Below are positions 21,962 to 31,549 of a stretch of 62,000 bases of DNA, piece by piece. Positions within the stretch are counted from its first letter, which is position 1. Each line of letters begins with the position of its first letter. A program made the position numbers and the translations under genes. Under the pieces are notes generated by a model. That model saw only the letters and a program-made list of their open reading frames with translations. It did not search any database and was not told the origin of the DNA. The DNA is from Adiantum capillus-veneris (lineage: Eukaryota; Streptophyta; Polypodiopsida; Polypodiales; Pteridaceae). The stretch covers positions 56,338,753 through 56,400,752 of the forward strand of contig CM043959.1 in the NCBI GenBank assembly GCA_014529385.2, in the 5' to 3' direction.

Positions 21962-22159
21962 GGGTAGCTCATATTTTCACCTTTAAAAATGAGCTAAATA
22001 CCCAAAATGGGAAAGAGCTTACATGGTTGTGAGGGATGACTAGCCAATGCTGAACGTGATAAGGGGGGAATGTTCACGTATCTGTCGGGACAATGGAAGC
22101 ACACGTTGGCTATGTGAGTGGCAGACCCATGCTGTTTTTAGCGATAATCCACCATTTTG

Positions 22160-22230
<71 letters not shown>

Positions 22231-22234
<4 letters not shown>

Positions 22235-22266
22235 TTTAATGTCGTAAGAACAATCCCAAGAGACCT
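22231..22266. repeat. Dispersed SINE-like motif, copy C
   Basis: Reads AATTTTTAATGTCGTAAGAA then CAATCCCAAGAGACCT, directly after (GA)n. In reverse orientation the sequence to its right (22300-22267) supplies a B-box-like GAGTTAAAGACT before TTGTCAGTTGGGTCTTAGG. Confidence 0.6.
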
Positions 22267-22430
22267 AAGACCCAACTGACAAGTCTTTAACTCAAGGCCT
22301 TTTCTCACTCTGTGTGTGTGTGTGTGTGTATGAGAGAGAGAGAGATCTTGATTGTTAGGGCAAGTTCAGATGAGCCCATCGACAACGGAGTCAACACAAT
22401 ACATTCACAAGGCCAAAATGGATAGCCAAT

Positions 22431-22497
22431 GGGAAGCACCTTGGTGTTAAGGCATATGGCTGGCAAAGTGCGCGTTGGAGCTCAAACTCGTTGCCCA
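22431..22497 (+). other. tRNA-like block, copy 1
   Basis: GGGAAGCACC, then an A-box-like TTGGTGTTAAGGC, and 29 nt later a B-box-like GGAGCTCAAACTC. Order and spacing fit a tRNA-derived SINE head. It is related in sequence style to the tRNA-like blocks inside the two MITEs. No recognisable anticodon arm. Confidence 0.45.
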
Positions 22498-22735
22498 CGT
22501 TTCTCACTGAAAAGAGAGCAGTTGTCTCACTCTTTTTTCTTTGGTGTGTGTGTGTGTTTGGGGGGGGGGGGCTGATTTTGGGTGGATCCGAAGGATACTC
22601 TCATTTTTTATGTCCAATCTCAGTCCGCAAGCGGGGACACTTGCCACTGCCACGTATGAAGCAACCTTATGCTACCTTGTCTAATGATATAGAATAATAG
22701 AGGTGAAGATGACATTTTAGTGTTATTCTTTTTTT

Positions 22736-22969
22736 CTTTTTTTGGCAAAACTCACAATTGTGAGTGAATAGTATCAAGAACATCAAAATATACACCAACC
22801 TCGAGCTCGGATCGAGCCTTGAGGGTCAAAGGACTACAAGTTTTCTGCTTGACATAGAGACCACAAGTACTCCTAGGCTTTACTTATTACAAGATGTCAT
22901 GTATTGTTCTAGACCAGTCCTCTGAGGCTTGTTTGCCTCCGATCATGTGGATCGTCACTGTGCTCTCTT
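22736..22969 (-). mobile_element. LINE 3'-end fragment between duplication units
   Basis: Begins on the plus strand with a T-rich tail and GGCAAAACTCACAATTGTGA, and later shares AGACCAGTCCTCTGAGG-like and TGCTCTCTTG-like sequence with 21430-21495. It is the internally shortened equivalent of the LINE piece at 21165-21961. The duplicated unit therefore includes the LINE tail. Confidence 0.65.
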
Positions 22970-23204
22970 GGGTAGCTCATATTTTCACCTTTAAAAATGG
23001 CTAAATACCCAAAATGGGAAAGAGGTCACATGGTTGTGAGGGATGACTAGCTGATGCTGAATGTGATAAGGGGGGAGAGGGGGGATTGTTCACGTATCTG
23101 TCGGGACAATGGAAGCACACGTTGGCTATGTGAGTGGCAAACCCATGCTGTTTTCAACGATAATCCACCATTCTGCATGAGAGAGAGAGAGAGAGAGCGG
23201 AGAG

Positions 23205-23240
23205 AATTTTTAATGTCGTAAGAACAATCTCAAGAGACCT
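23205..23240. repeat. Dispersed SINE-like motif, copy D
   Basis: Near-identical to copy C (AATTTTTAATGTCGTAAGAA, then CAATCTCAAGAGACCT), as expected from the segmental duplication. The reverse-strand B-box-like sequence to its right is better preserved here (AAGTTCAAGACT). Confidence 0.6.
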
Positions 23241-23310
23241 CAAAGACCCAACTGACAAGTCTTGAACTTAAGGCCTTTTCTCACTCTGTGTGTGTGTGTG
23301 TGTGTGTGTG

Positions 23311-23365
<55 letters not shown>

Positions 23366-23468
23366 ACTTGTTAGGACAAGTTCAGATGAGCCCATCGACA
23401 ACTCTAGCTTTCATTTCTTCATCCACCTCACTTGTTCACTCACAAGGCGCACACAATGGATAGCCAAT

Positions 23469-23535
23469 GGGAAGCACCTCGGTGTTAAGGCATGTAGTCA
23501 GCAAAGCACGCGTTGGAGCTCAAACCCCATGCCCG
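23469..23535 (+). other. tRNA-like block, copy 2
   Basis: GGGAAGCACC, A-box-like TCGGTGTTAAGGC and B-box-like GGAGCTCAAACCCC. The B box is closer to consensus than in copy 1. Part of duplication unit B. Confidence 0.45.
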
Positions 23536-23873
23536 CGTTTCTCACTGAAAAGAGAGCAATAGTCTCACTCTTTTTTTTCTTTTTGGGTGTGTGTGTGTGT
23601 GTAGAGGGGGGGGGGGGGGGGAGGCTGATTTTGGGTGGATCCGAAGGATACTCTCATTTTTGGTGTCTAATCTCTGCTCGCAAGCGAGGACACTCACTGC
23701 TGCACGTATGAACGAGCCTTATGCTCCCTTGTCTAATGATGTAAACTAACATAATATAGCGGAAGGAGGAACCCTTTACACATGTCGAAATCTGCGACAT
23801 GAAGGTTAAACTCCAAAGCTGAGAGAAGCTCATGTGCACGCGATAATGAGGGAGAGAGAAAGAGAGGGGGAGG

Positions 23874-24300
23874 CCCTCAGGACTAAGTGGCACGGGCATG
23901 GGAGGGTGGGATCTACGGCCGGGGGATTGTGGGCTGTAGATCTGGAATGCGGGTACCCTAGATTACTTTTGTAAAAAGTAAACTAGGGTACCCGAGTTTT
24001 GAAAGTAAACTAGGGTACCCGTGTGGGTTTTGAACCCGAGACCTCACCCATGAGAGGCGCACACCTTAACCACTACGCCATGCGCGCGTTGTGAAACGTG
24101 GGGACCCTAATTTACTTATAACATGTATGCACAAAGGCGACAATCGAAAGTAATCTAAGATACCTTAGTTTACTTTTTATAATTAAAAAGTAAACTACGG
24201 TACCCTAGATTACTTTCGACGCCGCCACTGCGATCTACGGCCCACAATGCCCCCGCCGTAGATCCCACCCTCCCATGCCCGTGCCACTTAGTCTTGAGGG
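23874..24300. mobile_element. Foldback/Mutator-like MITE with 69-bp TIRs
   Basis: Left arm 23874-23942 and right arm 24232-24300 are inverted copies with only a few differences, starting CCCTCAGGACTAAGTGGCAC. Within are further inverted pairs: 23951-23970 with 23974-23993 (20 bp) and 24146-24179 with 24184-24217 (34 bp). A tRNA-like block sits in the centre on the minus strand. Flanking 9-mers before CTCAGG (GGGGAGGCC) and after GAGGG (AGAGAGGCC) agree at 7 of 9. The terminal motif matches the MITE at 130-545. There is no transposase. Confidence 0.8.
24021..24090 (-). other. tRNA-like block inside foldback MITE
   Basis: On the minus strand: GCGCGCATGGCG, A-box-like TAGTGGTTAAGG, then CTCTCATGGGTGAGG and B-box-like CGGGTTCAAAACCC. 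The A and B boxes are good matches to Pol III internal promoters. T runs lie about 45 nt downstream (plus-strand A run near 23973). It parallels the block at 247-318 in the related MITE, same strand relative to the element. Confidence 0.6.
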
Positions 24301-24333
24301 AGAGAGGCCGCCGAAGACGGCCGACCGTACTAG

Positions 24334-26920
24334 TATACAATAATAGAGGTGAAGATCAAAAGGGGTGACTTGCATAATATTTTATATATAGCATACATAA
24401 TAAGATGAACCGTCAAAAAATGCAATGCTACACTCTTTTGTCGTTTATGTAAAAGAAAGTGGGGCATGCTGATGTCACAGTACGGAAGGGTGGACTAGTC
24501 TGAAATGAAAGTTGACGAGTCATCTTCTAAAATACGTTGGACTCCCTTCCACCTTTTGACGAGTGATTTCTTTCAAGGCTCAACTTCAAGTCTTTGGACG
24601 GTGGACCTAACAGCCTAACAGGAGGGCTGTAAGGGATGAGCCAAAAAGTCTTAAGTCATTCAGCCAAGGTCGATGAAGCGAATCCATCTCGACAAAAGTT
24701 ACGTTTCCAAAGGGAATTATAACACATGGACCTCTGGAAATTTTGCTAAGGGCAGATTCGCACGCGGGAGTTCCACCCTAGCTTCACTCTGCCTTACCCT
24801 GAACAGAAATGTCACATCCCTACGCTCCCTTAGCAGTTCACTCAATGATGCTAGGCATTTTCCAACTCTGTCGTTCTTTGCAGAGTTGAGAGGCATTAGG
24901 CAGCGTTCAACTCACTCGAGCAACTATGCTGCGTGCGGATCGAGAACAGGCAGTCGGCAGTCACCCCGGCTTGTGCGAGTGTGCCCTAACCTCCATTCCG
25001 ATGATGGGATTTGTCGCTCGGGGCACTTACACACATACATTGTGGAGTTGCTTACCGGAGGGGATAACATAAAACAAACGTATTAGCAAATCCTACATAA
25101 TGAAATTGAAGGCCATAGGACCTTAAATGAAGACCTAGGGTGGGATCTCTCGTTGACACGTTTTGGTTTGGAAGTTCAATTGCAGATTTGTTTAACACCC
25201 CACACCTAGTAGCTTTCAAGGGGAGCACTCTAAGGTACCCCCCACACCTAGCTTTCAAGGGGAGCACTCTTAAGGCATATTGGGACGGAGCATACCACAC
25301 AACAATTGCATTGTCTCGCAAATACAATGTTCAATAGTATCTTTCATATGCTTCGTAAAAGCTACAACCGCGCAAATGCTCATTAAAACAGAAGATGATC
25401 GAATTCCCATTCTCTTCGCACACAATGCATCCTAAACTCATCCCTTGTGACACCTTACATGGACTACTTCGTTTTATGTTCGTGTATGTGACACATTCTA
25501 CATCTTCTTAGCTAACTTGGACAATCTTAAGACAACCTCGTCTAATAGCAAGAGAGCAATGAATAAGATGCATCTAATATCATTTTTTGGCCAACAACCA
25601 TGGTTACACTGTCTTGCAAAATCACTTCTTGCTACCATGATGTGGGCAAATCTACGAAGAGCCTATGAGTTTCTATCGGACCTTCAAGAGGGGGGATAAC
25701 TATTATCACCGACTTGACTTGCCAACCTAGAAGAAAATAAGTGACTCCACAAATGGGTATGAAGAAGATAGGATACATTGGCAAGAACAAAGAAACATCA
25801 CATGCTTACCCCTATATATGGGACTATGCTTTGTAAAATGCACCCTCCCTCCCTTGTATGACCCCAATGCCTTCCACCCACATGGTACCGTACCATAACC
25901 CTTAGTGAATTCCATTAATCTGCAAAAATCACATGCCCTACGATATTGCCTTCCATGTACATTGCAACGTGAAAATATGACCATGGGTACCAAACAATTG
26001 AATTGTATAAGATGAAGATTTGCCATGGGCAATGCTTGTTATCATGGTGAAGCAATGGTCATAAACATTAGTCGGGCAATGCTAGCTCTATATCCTTCGT
26101 AATGAAAGTAAGCCAATATCTGGAGTACCAGGGTTGGTACATGCTCCACCGAGTGACCGGCCTTAGCGTTGGGGCACCGTGTGAGAGAGAGAGATGATGG
26201 TGCACCCCGTCGTATGTTCCAAAAACTATGCTACTCATCCTCTGGAGAGGGACACACTTACAAAAGGTTTAGACATGTCCATTGGTTTTATCAGACGGTG
26301 TAATTAGTCTTAGCACGCTTATACACAAAGTAGCAATAGACCATCCTCCATGGTTGAACTACCCATTCATGCCAAAGCCATGCAGAGGAGAGGCAACAGA
26401 ATCATGTATGGTCTACAACTTCATCCAAAAAAAGCAGAGATGCTTTTGCAGACACAACTTCATATTCAAACAACTCCTCACATCCAATTGAAACCCGGAG
26501 TTGCACATTCGGATCATTGATTCCCAAAACAAGATTGATGCATAACAAGTCAAGTAGTATATGTGACAATCATGGTGATTTACATTGGACCAACGGCTTG
26601 TTCATAACCTTTGCAGTGGACTTCTCTGCACTAGACCATCCCTGCCTACCATAAAACATAAGAACTCTCTACATATATATAGTAGAATCGCCGGCCCAGT
26701 CAAGCACAGCAACAACTTCAGTACAGCACTTCCATCTCCCCAAGTCAGAATGACCAAAAAGCAAGCCCCTCAAGCAACCAATTGCTTTCACAACCCATCG
26801 AATCAAGTGCGCATAAGCACCACTTAGGATGGCATTCACTGCCAGGTGTTCATGGAAGCAATTGGTTCCTTCGGATTGTGTAGTGGCTTGTGACACATGG
26901 CCTTACAAATACCAAACCCA
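24334..26920. other. Gene-free stretch
   Basis: No recognised gene. Frames such as 24673-25086 show no known motif. A 42-bp tandem repeat lies at 25201-25283, sharing CACACCTAG and AGCTTTCAAGGGGAGCACTC. The rightmost part is the 3' flank of the VQ gene. Confidence 0.5.
25201..25283. repeat. Two-copy 42-bp tandem repeat
   Basis: Copies start at 25201 and 25243 and share CACACCTAG and AGCTTTCAAGGGGAGCACTC. A small recent duplication. Confidence 0.8.
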
Positions 26921-28339
26921 CTACATCTCTCTCGGAGACTCTGGAAACAGAGCTAGAAGCGTGGCATCGCCATGTCGAGGCCTCTGCGAATGAAAAAAGA
27001 AGCCCTTCTTTGCAATGATAGACTCCTCATCATTGACTATACCAGAGTCTGTACCAGTGGAGCTTGAATCTGGGACGCCCGCTCCATCGCAAAGGCTATC
27101 TGCATCCATTGCATCCGTATGTGCATTCAGCTCTTGATCATTTTGCACATCCATTTCTTCTGGTAAGCTTACATCCACTACGCCAGTTGCAAGAGCTAAG
27201 CTCGGTCCTGTCGCATCCATAACAGAATGTAGAATTGAGCTTTGCATGCCTAAAACAGGTGATTGCACATCTTTTCCATCATGTAAGCTCAAACTCTGAG
27301 AGCACGGTAATTGAGGCGTCTGAGGTCCTTGCACGTCCATAGCATCACCGTTGACATCCATTGACATTACTCTCGCACTCTGCGACCTCGAAAAGATAGG
27401 TTTGCCTTCATGTAACGCCATAGCCCCTGCAAGTGATAAGGTATCCATAGCTCTAGCATCATGTGAGAGAGCACTCAGATTCACCACAACAGGAGTCAAG
27501 CTCCCTTCGCTAGTTGTGGGCGTAACAGGCAGACTTATCTTCTCAAAATCCGAGGCTAGCGGCGTGACCGGACTTGGCACAAGAGGGGGTAGATTCCTGC
27601 AACTGGTGGATAGCCTTTCCAACACCTTATTGGATTTTCTCCTCTCAAGAAGCTTGGTAGTAGGATTACATAATGGCTTCCTCACAATTGCTGCCTCAAT
27701 CCTGTCGCCCCCACTTTGAATCATTGTGCGCGGAGATGCAGCAAGAGGCACCGCCGCTGCCGGCGCGGTAAAATCCTTGTCATTGCCAACTCCGCTTCGA
27801 TTGGATGATGCGATATTGCGTGCAGGCAAAGTCACCGGCATCAAGCCCTTATCCCCACTTGTTGCCCCCGTGAGCTGGTGTACGACCTCTCGAAAATTTG
27901 AGGAATGTGTGTGGATGATTGTGTCTTTGTCTGTGTGGGTGATCGAAATGGTGGGGCCGAGGGGGAGGGCCTTACCATTGCGACGGGAGACAGGGCTGAG
28001 GCAGGAGGAGGAGAGGCCACCCGCAGATGCGCTTTTCTTCATGGGGGAGGGCTTGATGGAGGTGAGTTTCTTGTCCTTCTCATCGCTGCTGCTGCTGGTG
28101 CTGCTTTCGGCGGAGGAGGCACAGCGCTTGGGGATGGGGGAAGGGGGGGTGGAGGCAGGGGAGGAGCAGGGGAGGAGGTGCAGGGGGGGATGGAGGAGGG
28201 GGGGTGGGGCAGGAGAGGAGGGGTCGGGGGGAGGGGAGATGCCCAGGAATTGCAAGACGGCGTAGGTGGGAACAGGGGAGTCCGGGTGCGAGATGGGCAC
28301 ATAAACGCGAGGGCCTGCAGCAGGGGCAGGGGACTCCAT
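26921..28339 (-). CDS. VQ motif-containing protein
   Basis: Single-exon 472-residue protein. VQ proteins are plant transcriptional cofactors that bind WRKY factors through the motif FxxxVQxLTG; several are MAP-kinase substrates. Here residues 149-158 read FREVVHQLTG, a variant with His in place of Gln. The conserved C-terminus of the MPK-targeted VQ subgroup is present: an AKKGFFFHS segment and LLALFPESPRE at the end. The N-terminus is Pro-rich (ISPPPDPSSPAPPPLLHPP), followed by a Ser-rich tract, and many SP/TP sites (for example PSPVTP, LPVTPTT, LTPVV) suit MAP-kinase phosphorylation. The open frame extends to 28627, but that part translates the (GA)n leader. The Met at 28339 has a strong context (GCCATGG). 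It is longer than typical VQ proteins of 100-400 residues. Confidence 0.85.
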   Translation of the reverse strand: MESPAPAAGPRVYVPISHPDSPVPTYAVLQFLGISPPPDPSSPAPPPLLHPPLHLLPCSSPASTPPSPIPKRCASSAESSTSSSSDEKDKKLTSIKPSPMKKSASAGGLSSSCLSPVSRRNGKALPLGPTISITHTDKDTIIHTHSSNFREVVHQLTGATSGDKGLMPVTLPARNIASSNRSGVGNDKDFTAPAAAVPLAASPRTMIQSGGDRIEAAIVRKPLCNPTTKLLERRKSNKVLERLSTSCRNLPPLVPSPVTPLASDFEKISLPVTPTTSEGSLTPVVVNLSALSHDARAMDTLSLAGAMALHEGKPIFSRSQSARVMSMDVNGDAMDVQGPQTPQLPCSQSLSLHDGKDVQSPVLGMQSSILHSVMDATGPSLALATGVVDVSLPEEMDVQNDQELNAHTDAMDADSLCDGAGVPDSSSTGTDSGIVNDEESIIAKKGFFFHSQRPRHGDATLLALFPESPREM

Positions 28340-28350
28340 GGCCAAGGAGC

Positions 28351-28351
<1 letters not shown>

Positions 28352-28384
<33 letters not shown>
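28352..28384 (-). promoter_or_regulatory. (GA)n/(CT)n tract in VQ gene leader
   Basis: A perfect dinucleotide tract 13-45 nt upstream of the VQ start codon, reading (CT)n on the coding strand. Such tracts in leaders can bind BBR/BPC factors or affect translation. The role is inferred from position only. The TOM7 gene has a similar leader. Confidence 0.5.
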
Positions 28385-28387
<3 letters not shown>

Positions 28388-28839
28388 CGCCACACTATCC
28401 ACACACGGCGTGATGGCAATGTTGTTGCTCCACTGGAACAGAGAGATAAAGCTTAGAAAAGCGGCTACTGCCTCCACATTTGGCGACTCAGCCTCCACAT
28501 TCGGCCAGTGCCCCTTAAACGTAGCTTTGACTATTCTGATTGTCCGCGTCACCCTTTTCTCTTCCTCCACCCGCATATTTTGACCTGAAAGTTCCCTTGC
28601 CGTGAGACCATTCAACCCTTCTTTCAACTCTGGCTTTCTATTCTGCTGCCACGTGGGCTTTCTTTACTGCTCAACGCTGACTTATAAAAGCTGGCAAGGG
28701 TTGTAGTTACCTAGAGCCAGTTCATGTGGAGTATTGGCTCGCCACTGGTTGCCAACTAGCAATTAGTGGACCATGATTACTTAAATCAATCCCAAAGCGT
28801 GTGTATACAAGTTATCCATTGTCCAAACCTCGCAAAAAT
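28385..28839 (-). promoter_or_regulatory. Upstream region of VQ gene with G-box
   Basis: CACGTG at 28656-28661 is a perfect G-box about 320 bp before the start codon. On the minus strand a TTTTATAAG at about 28682-28690 could act as a TATA element but lies upstream of the G-box. The region ends at the target duplication of a LINE at 28840. Confidence 0.4.
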
Positions 28840-28849
28840 GAGAATTTGG
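28840..28849. repeat. Target duplication of LINE, left copy
   Basis: GAGAATTTGG, repeated at 48450-48459 immediately after the LINE poly(A). One more mismatch-tolerant stretch (AAAAATGAGAATTTGG versus AAAAGAGAGAATTTGG) could extend it. Confidence 0.7.
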
Positions 28850-29009
28850 GATGGACACAGAGAGCGGGAGAAAGCGATGGCGATCTGGGCACTCAGTTTT
28901 CTATGCTAGGCTCCTCTAACGCGAATCAGTCACACCGCTTCTTCACGCGTTTACCCCCTCCCATATTTTCTTCTGAGCGCACTCTCCTTTCCCCCAAGGG
29001 GGGGACACC

Positions 29010-30862
29010 TTGCCCTTGATGGCTCTGCATGAGGCCTTGGTGAGTGGGCTCACCCCGCAGCTGCAGAACAGCTCTGGCGCGACCATGGCTCCTTCCCAAC
29101 TGGGCTCTCCACCACAACAAGCAATTTTGATGAATCAAAGTCCTCCTGCAAGTGTCCCCATGTCACAAATGTCTGCTACACAAACCCAGCTTTTACACAG
29201 AGTGGGCAATGTCTAGCAAGAAATGATGCAGGTAAGTGGTCATCCCCCTCAAATGTTTCAAATACAGAAGAATGTTCCTACATTTGGCCACATGCCTCTT
29301 TCTTATGCTGAGGCTATCAAAAACCCCATAAAAAGGGGCTTCAATCCTATGTACAGACCTGTTCAGTAGGGGAACATTAACACGGGCCGTTTTCTCAATC
29401 CCCTTTTTGCTCCTAGCTTGAATATGGATTTTGCTAGTAATCAGATGCCCACTATAGTACATCAAAATCTTTGGGGTCCTGCGGGGATAGCACAGACCAC
29501 CCATATTCCTCAAGCAGTTGCTGGGGATAGCCCTCACACCCCCGCTCAACCTTCCTCTCCCTCTGTGGAAGATATTAAAGATCATAGTTCTACTGGAAGA
29601 GCAGAAGCAGGGATGGGGACGGGTCTCAACTCCAATAGAGGAGATAATGAATTTGTTGTCATCAAGAAAGCAGACCTTAAATCCTGGCACAATCAATTGG
29701 TGGACAGAGTGGTTATTGGTCTTTTGCCATGGCCCCAGGCCTTCCTTAGACTCTCTTAAGAACTGGGTAGCTACTAATTGGGAAAACATGAATTTATTCC
29801 CTCTACAGATTCAATATCTTCCCAACAATTTTTACCTCTTCTTCTTTGAAGATGCTGATAGTGCCTTACAGGTAATCACAGAAAGGCAGTGGTTAATTAA
29901 AAACACCCCTATCTCTTTCTTTAAGTGGTAAAAGGGATTCAATCCAAGAGGAGAAAAACCCTCCAAAGCTCCGGTTTGGGTGGACTTCCCAGATCTTCCA
30001 TTAGAGTTCTACCCCTGGCTTAATAATATAGGGAGAATAGTAGGGAAGGTGTTAGGGCAAAAAAACAGAGGAGGCATCAACCCAAAATGGGACCCTCAAC
30101 TGTTAATTGAGGTGGATCTAAACAAGCTCCTAAACTAGTAGTCCCTATTAAGGATTGCACAGGTCATGTTCTGCATGAACAGAAAGTTCTTTACAAAAAT
30201 TTACCTAACTCCTGTTTCCACTGTTTCTAGCAAGGGCATTTAGTTAAGGACTGTCCTATGCTATAGGCAGCTAAGCAACAAAAGCAAGCAAGTAAAGACA
30301 CCAGGAGTGCTCCTCAAAATCTTTCCAACCATTCAATAGAAGGAATTCTGTGAGATAACAGAAGAAAAGTTCTAACTATAGCCAGAATTCTAACTACTTT
30401 GATGTTCTTCTTGAAGAAGTGTTTGATCCATTTACTCTGGATGACAAGGCTCAGACAATGAAAGACACTCGTAATCCTCAGCAAGAAAAAGGTGAGTCCA
30501 GTGGCTCAAAGGATCCACTTCTTGCTCAGAACGACATTCCAGATAGCCCTGAAGACTCAGCTAGAGGGATTTCAAAATCTGAGGATGATGGGGAGTACAT
30601 AAGGAATACTCAAGATCCTGGGAAGGTTCCTTCTATAGATGTGCAACAATTCACAAGAGAATTAAACAAAATGGATAGCCAGACTAAACTCCAGATGGTC
30701 AGTTCCCCCACACCCTCTGTGGATATATTGATGACGGAAGCAGAAGAGGAGTCACTCCCTAACATGAAGTTTCCCAAATCTAAGAGGAAGGTTGAGAAGT
30801 CCTCTGACCCTAACAGGGCATCTGTGGTAATGGAAAAACCCAATAAAAATAGTAAGAAATGA
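29010..30862 (+). pseudogene. LINE ORF1 (nucleic-acid-binding protein), decayed
   Basis: The N-terminal part is Pro/Gln/Ser-rich (29010-29216, then in the same frame after stops to 29759). A frame change leads into a DUF4283-like segment (about 29700-29931) with LFPLQIQYLPNNFYLFFFED and ITERQWLIKNTPISFFKW. VWVDFPDLPLEFYPW then follows. A zinc knuckle at about 30210-30262 reads CFHCF, stop, QGHLVKDCPML, so the C-x2-C-x4-H-x4-C spacing is visible with one codon turned to TAG. The acidic C-terminal part (30419-30862) is open and ends KNSKK. ORF1 protein of L1 elements packages the RNA; this copy cannot make it. Confidence 0.75.
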
Positions 30863-31124
30863 TTTGTCCAGACTTGCATGGTTTTACTTTGAATTGTAAA
30901 GGGTTGACTAACTCAGCCAGACCTTTGGCCATTAAAAAATGGATGCTCGATCTTTCTTTGCATCCAGATTTTATATGCTTACAGGAGTTAAAGGTTGTAG
31001 GTAAGGATTTGGAACTTAATCTGAACAGATTGGGCCTTGGCTACCAATGGTATCTGTCAAAGTTGTGCAGGTAGAGGAGGTGCTGCAATTGGCATATCAT
31101 GTAAATGAAAAAATCTGATATCTG
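30859..31124 (+). pseudogene. LINE ORF2, 5' part (endonuclease start)
   Basis: The start ATG overlaps the ORF1 stop as ATGA (30859-30862). The first residues give the beginning of an AP-type endonuclease: LNCKGL, IKKWMLDLSLHPDFICLQEL, with the catalytic-type Gln-Glu pair. A stop at 31072 and further stops follow. The LTR element enters after 31129. The reading resumes at 44805. Confidence 0.8.
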
Positions 31125-31350
31125 ATGTATGTTAACCCTCACGGCTCACGGACACCCTATCACCTACGAGACGGATGTTGTAACCTACGGTGGACATTGT
31201 ATTATTTATTTGGTAGAGTCAGGTACCGGGCTTGTCGGTCCAATAGGAAAAGGGTAAGAGTGATCGCCGATGAGAGGCGCACTCTAACTGGGACATTCAA
31301 GGGATTAGTTGGCTAAGCATGGGCGCCCAAGTGTGAATGGGGTGAGCTCA

Positions 31351-31358
31351 TATAAAAG
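31351..31358 (+). promoter_or_regulatory. TATA box of E1 5' LTR
   Basis: TATAAAAG in the context GAGCTCATATAAAAGCC. The same sequence occurs at 44369-44376 in the 3' LTR and similar ones in the short element at about 3975 and 5120. This places the (GT)n(GA)n tract in the transcribed part of the LTR. Confidence 0.7.
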
Positions 31359-31452
31359 CCAACTAAACCTAAAATTCACTCATTCTCTCATTTGTGCAAT
31401 AGAAGAGTGCTCTTGCTCCATCTCCATCTCCATCTTCTTCTTCTTCACCTCC

Positions 31453-31547
<95 letters not shown>
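31453..31547. repeat. (GT)n(GA)n inside E1 5' LTR
   Basis: About 48 bp GT then about 47 bp GA. In the 3' LTR the tract is about 20 bp GT and about 66 bp GA, so the lengths have diverged while the flanks are almost identical. Confidence 0.95.

Positions 31548-31549
<2 letters not shown>

Larger units (their letters stand above)
21962..22735. repeat. Segmental duplication, unit A
   Basis: Starts GGGTAGCTCATATTTTCACC and holds (GA)n at 22161-22224, the SINE-like motif (22231-22266), (TG)n at about 22311-22330, a tRNA-like block (22431-22497) and a G run near 22559. Unit B (22970-23739) repeats the same series. Unit A keeps the empty site for the Helitron-like insertion of unit B: CTAATGA directly followed by TATAGAATAATAGAGGTG at about 22681-22705. 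Confidence 0.85.
22970..23739. repeat. Segmental duplication, unit B
   Basis: Second copy of 21962-22690 with small indels: GAGAGGGGGG near 23075, shorter first GA tract, longer second GA tract at 23312-23360, and a 16-base G run at 23606-23621. It is interrupted at 23740 by a Helitron-like insertion, and its continuation TATACAATAATAGAGGTG resumes at 24334. Confidence 0.85.
23740..24333 (+). mobile_element. Helitron-like insertion in duplication unit B
   Basis: Comparison with unit A shows an insertion exactly between A (23739) and T (24334). Its 3' end has a GC hairpin (GGCCG, loop, CGGCC), ACCGTA-type spacer and CTAG, like the Helitrons at 716 and 18125. The 5' end reads TGTAAACTAACAT and not the canonical TC. 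It may be mutated or of a variant type. A foldback MITE is nested inside (23874-24300). Confidence 0.65.

Noticed and set aside
24673-25086. 137-aa plus-strand frame
   Set aside because: Ser/Arg-rich but without recognisable domain; no splice or promoter support.
27726-28456. Plus-strand frames of 179 and 183 aa over the VQ gene
   Set aside because: Gly/Arg-rich antisense shadows of a GC-rich coding region; no recognised motif.
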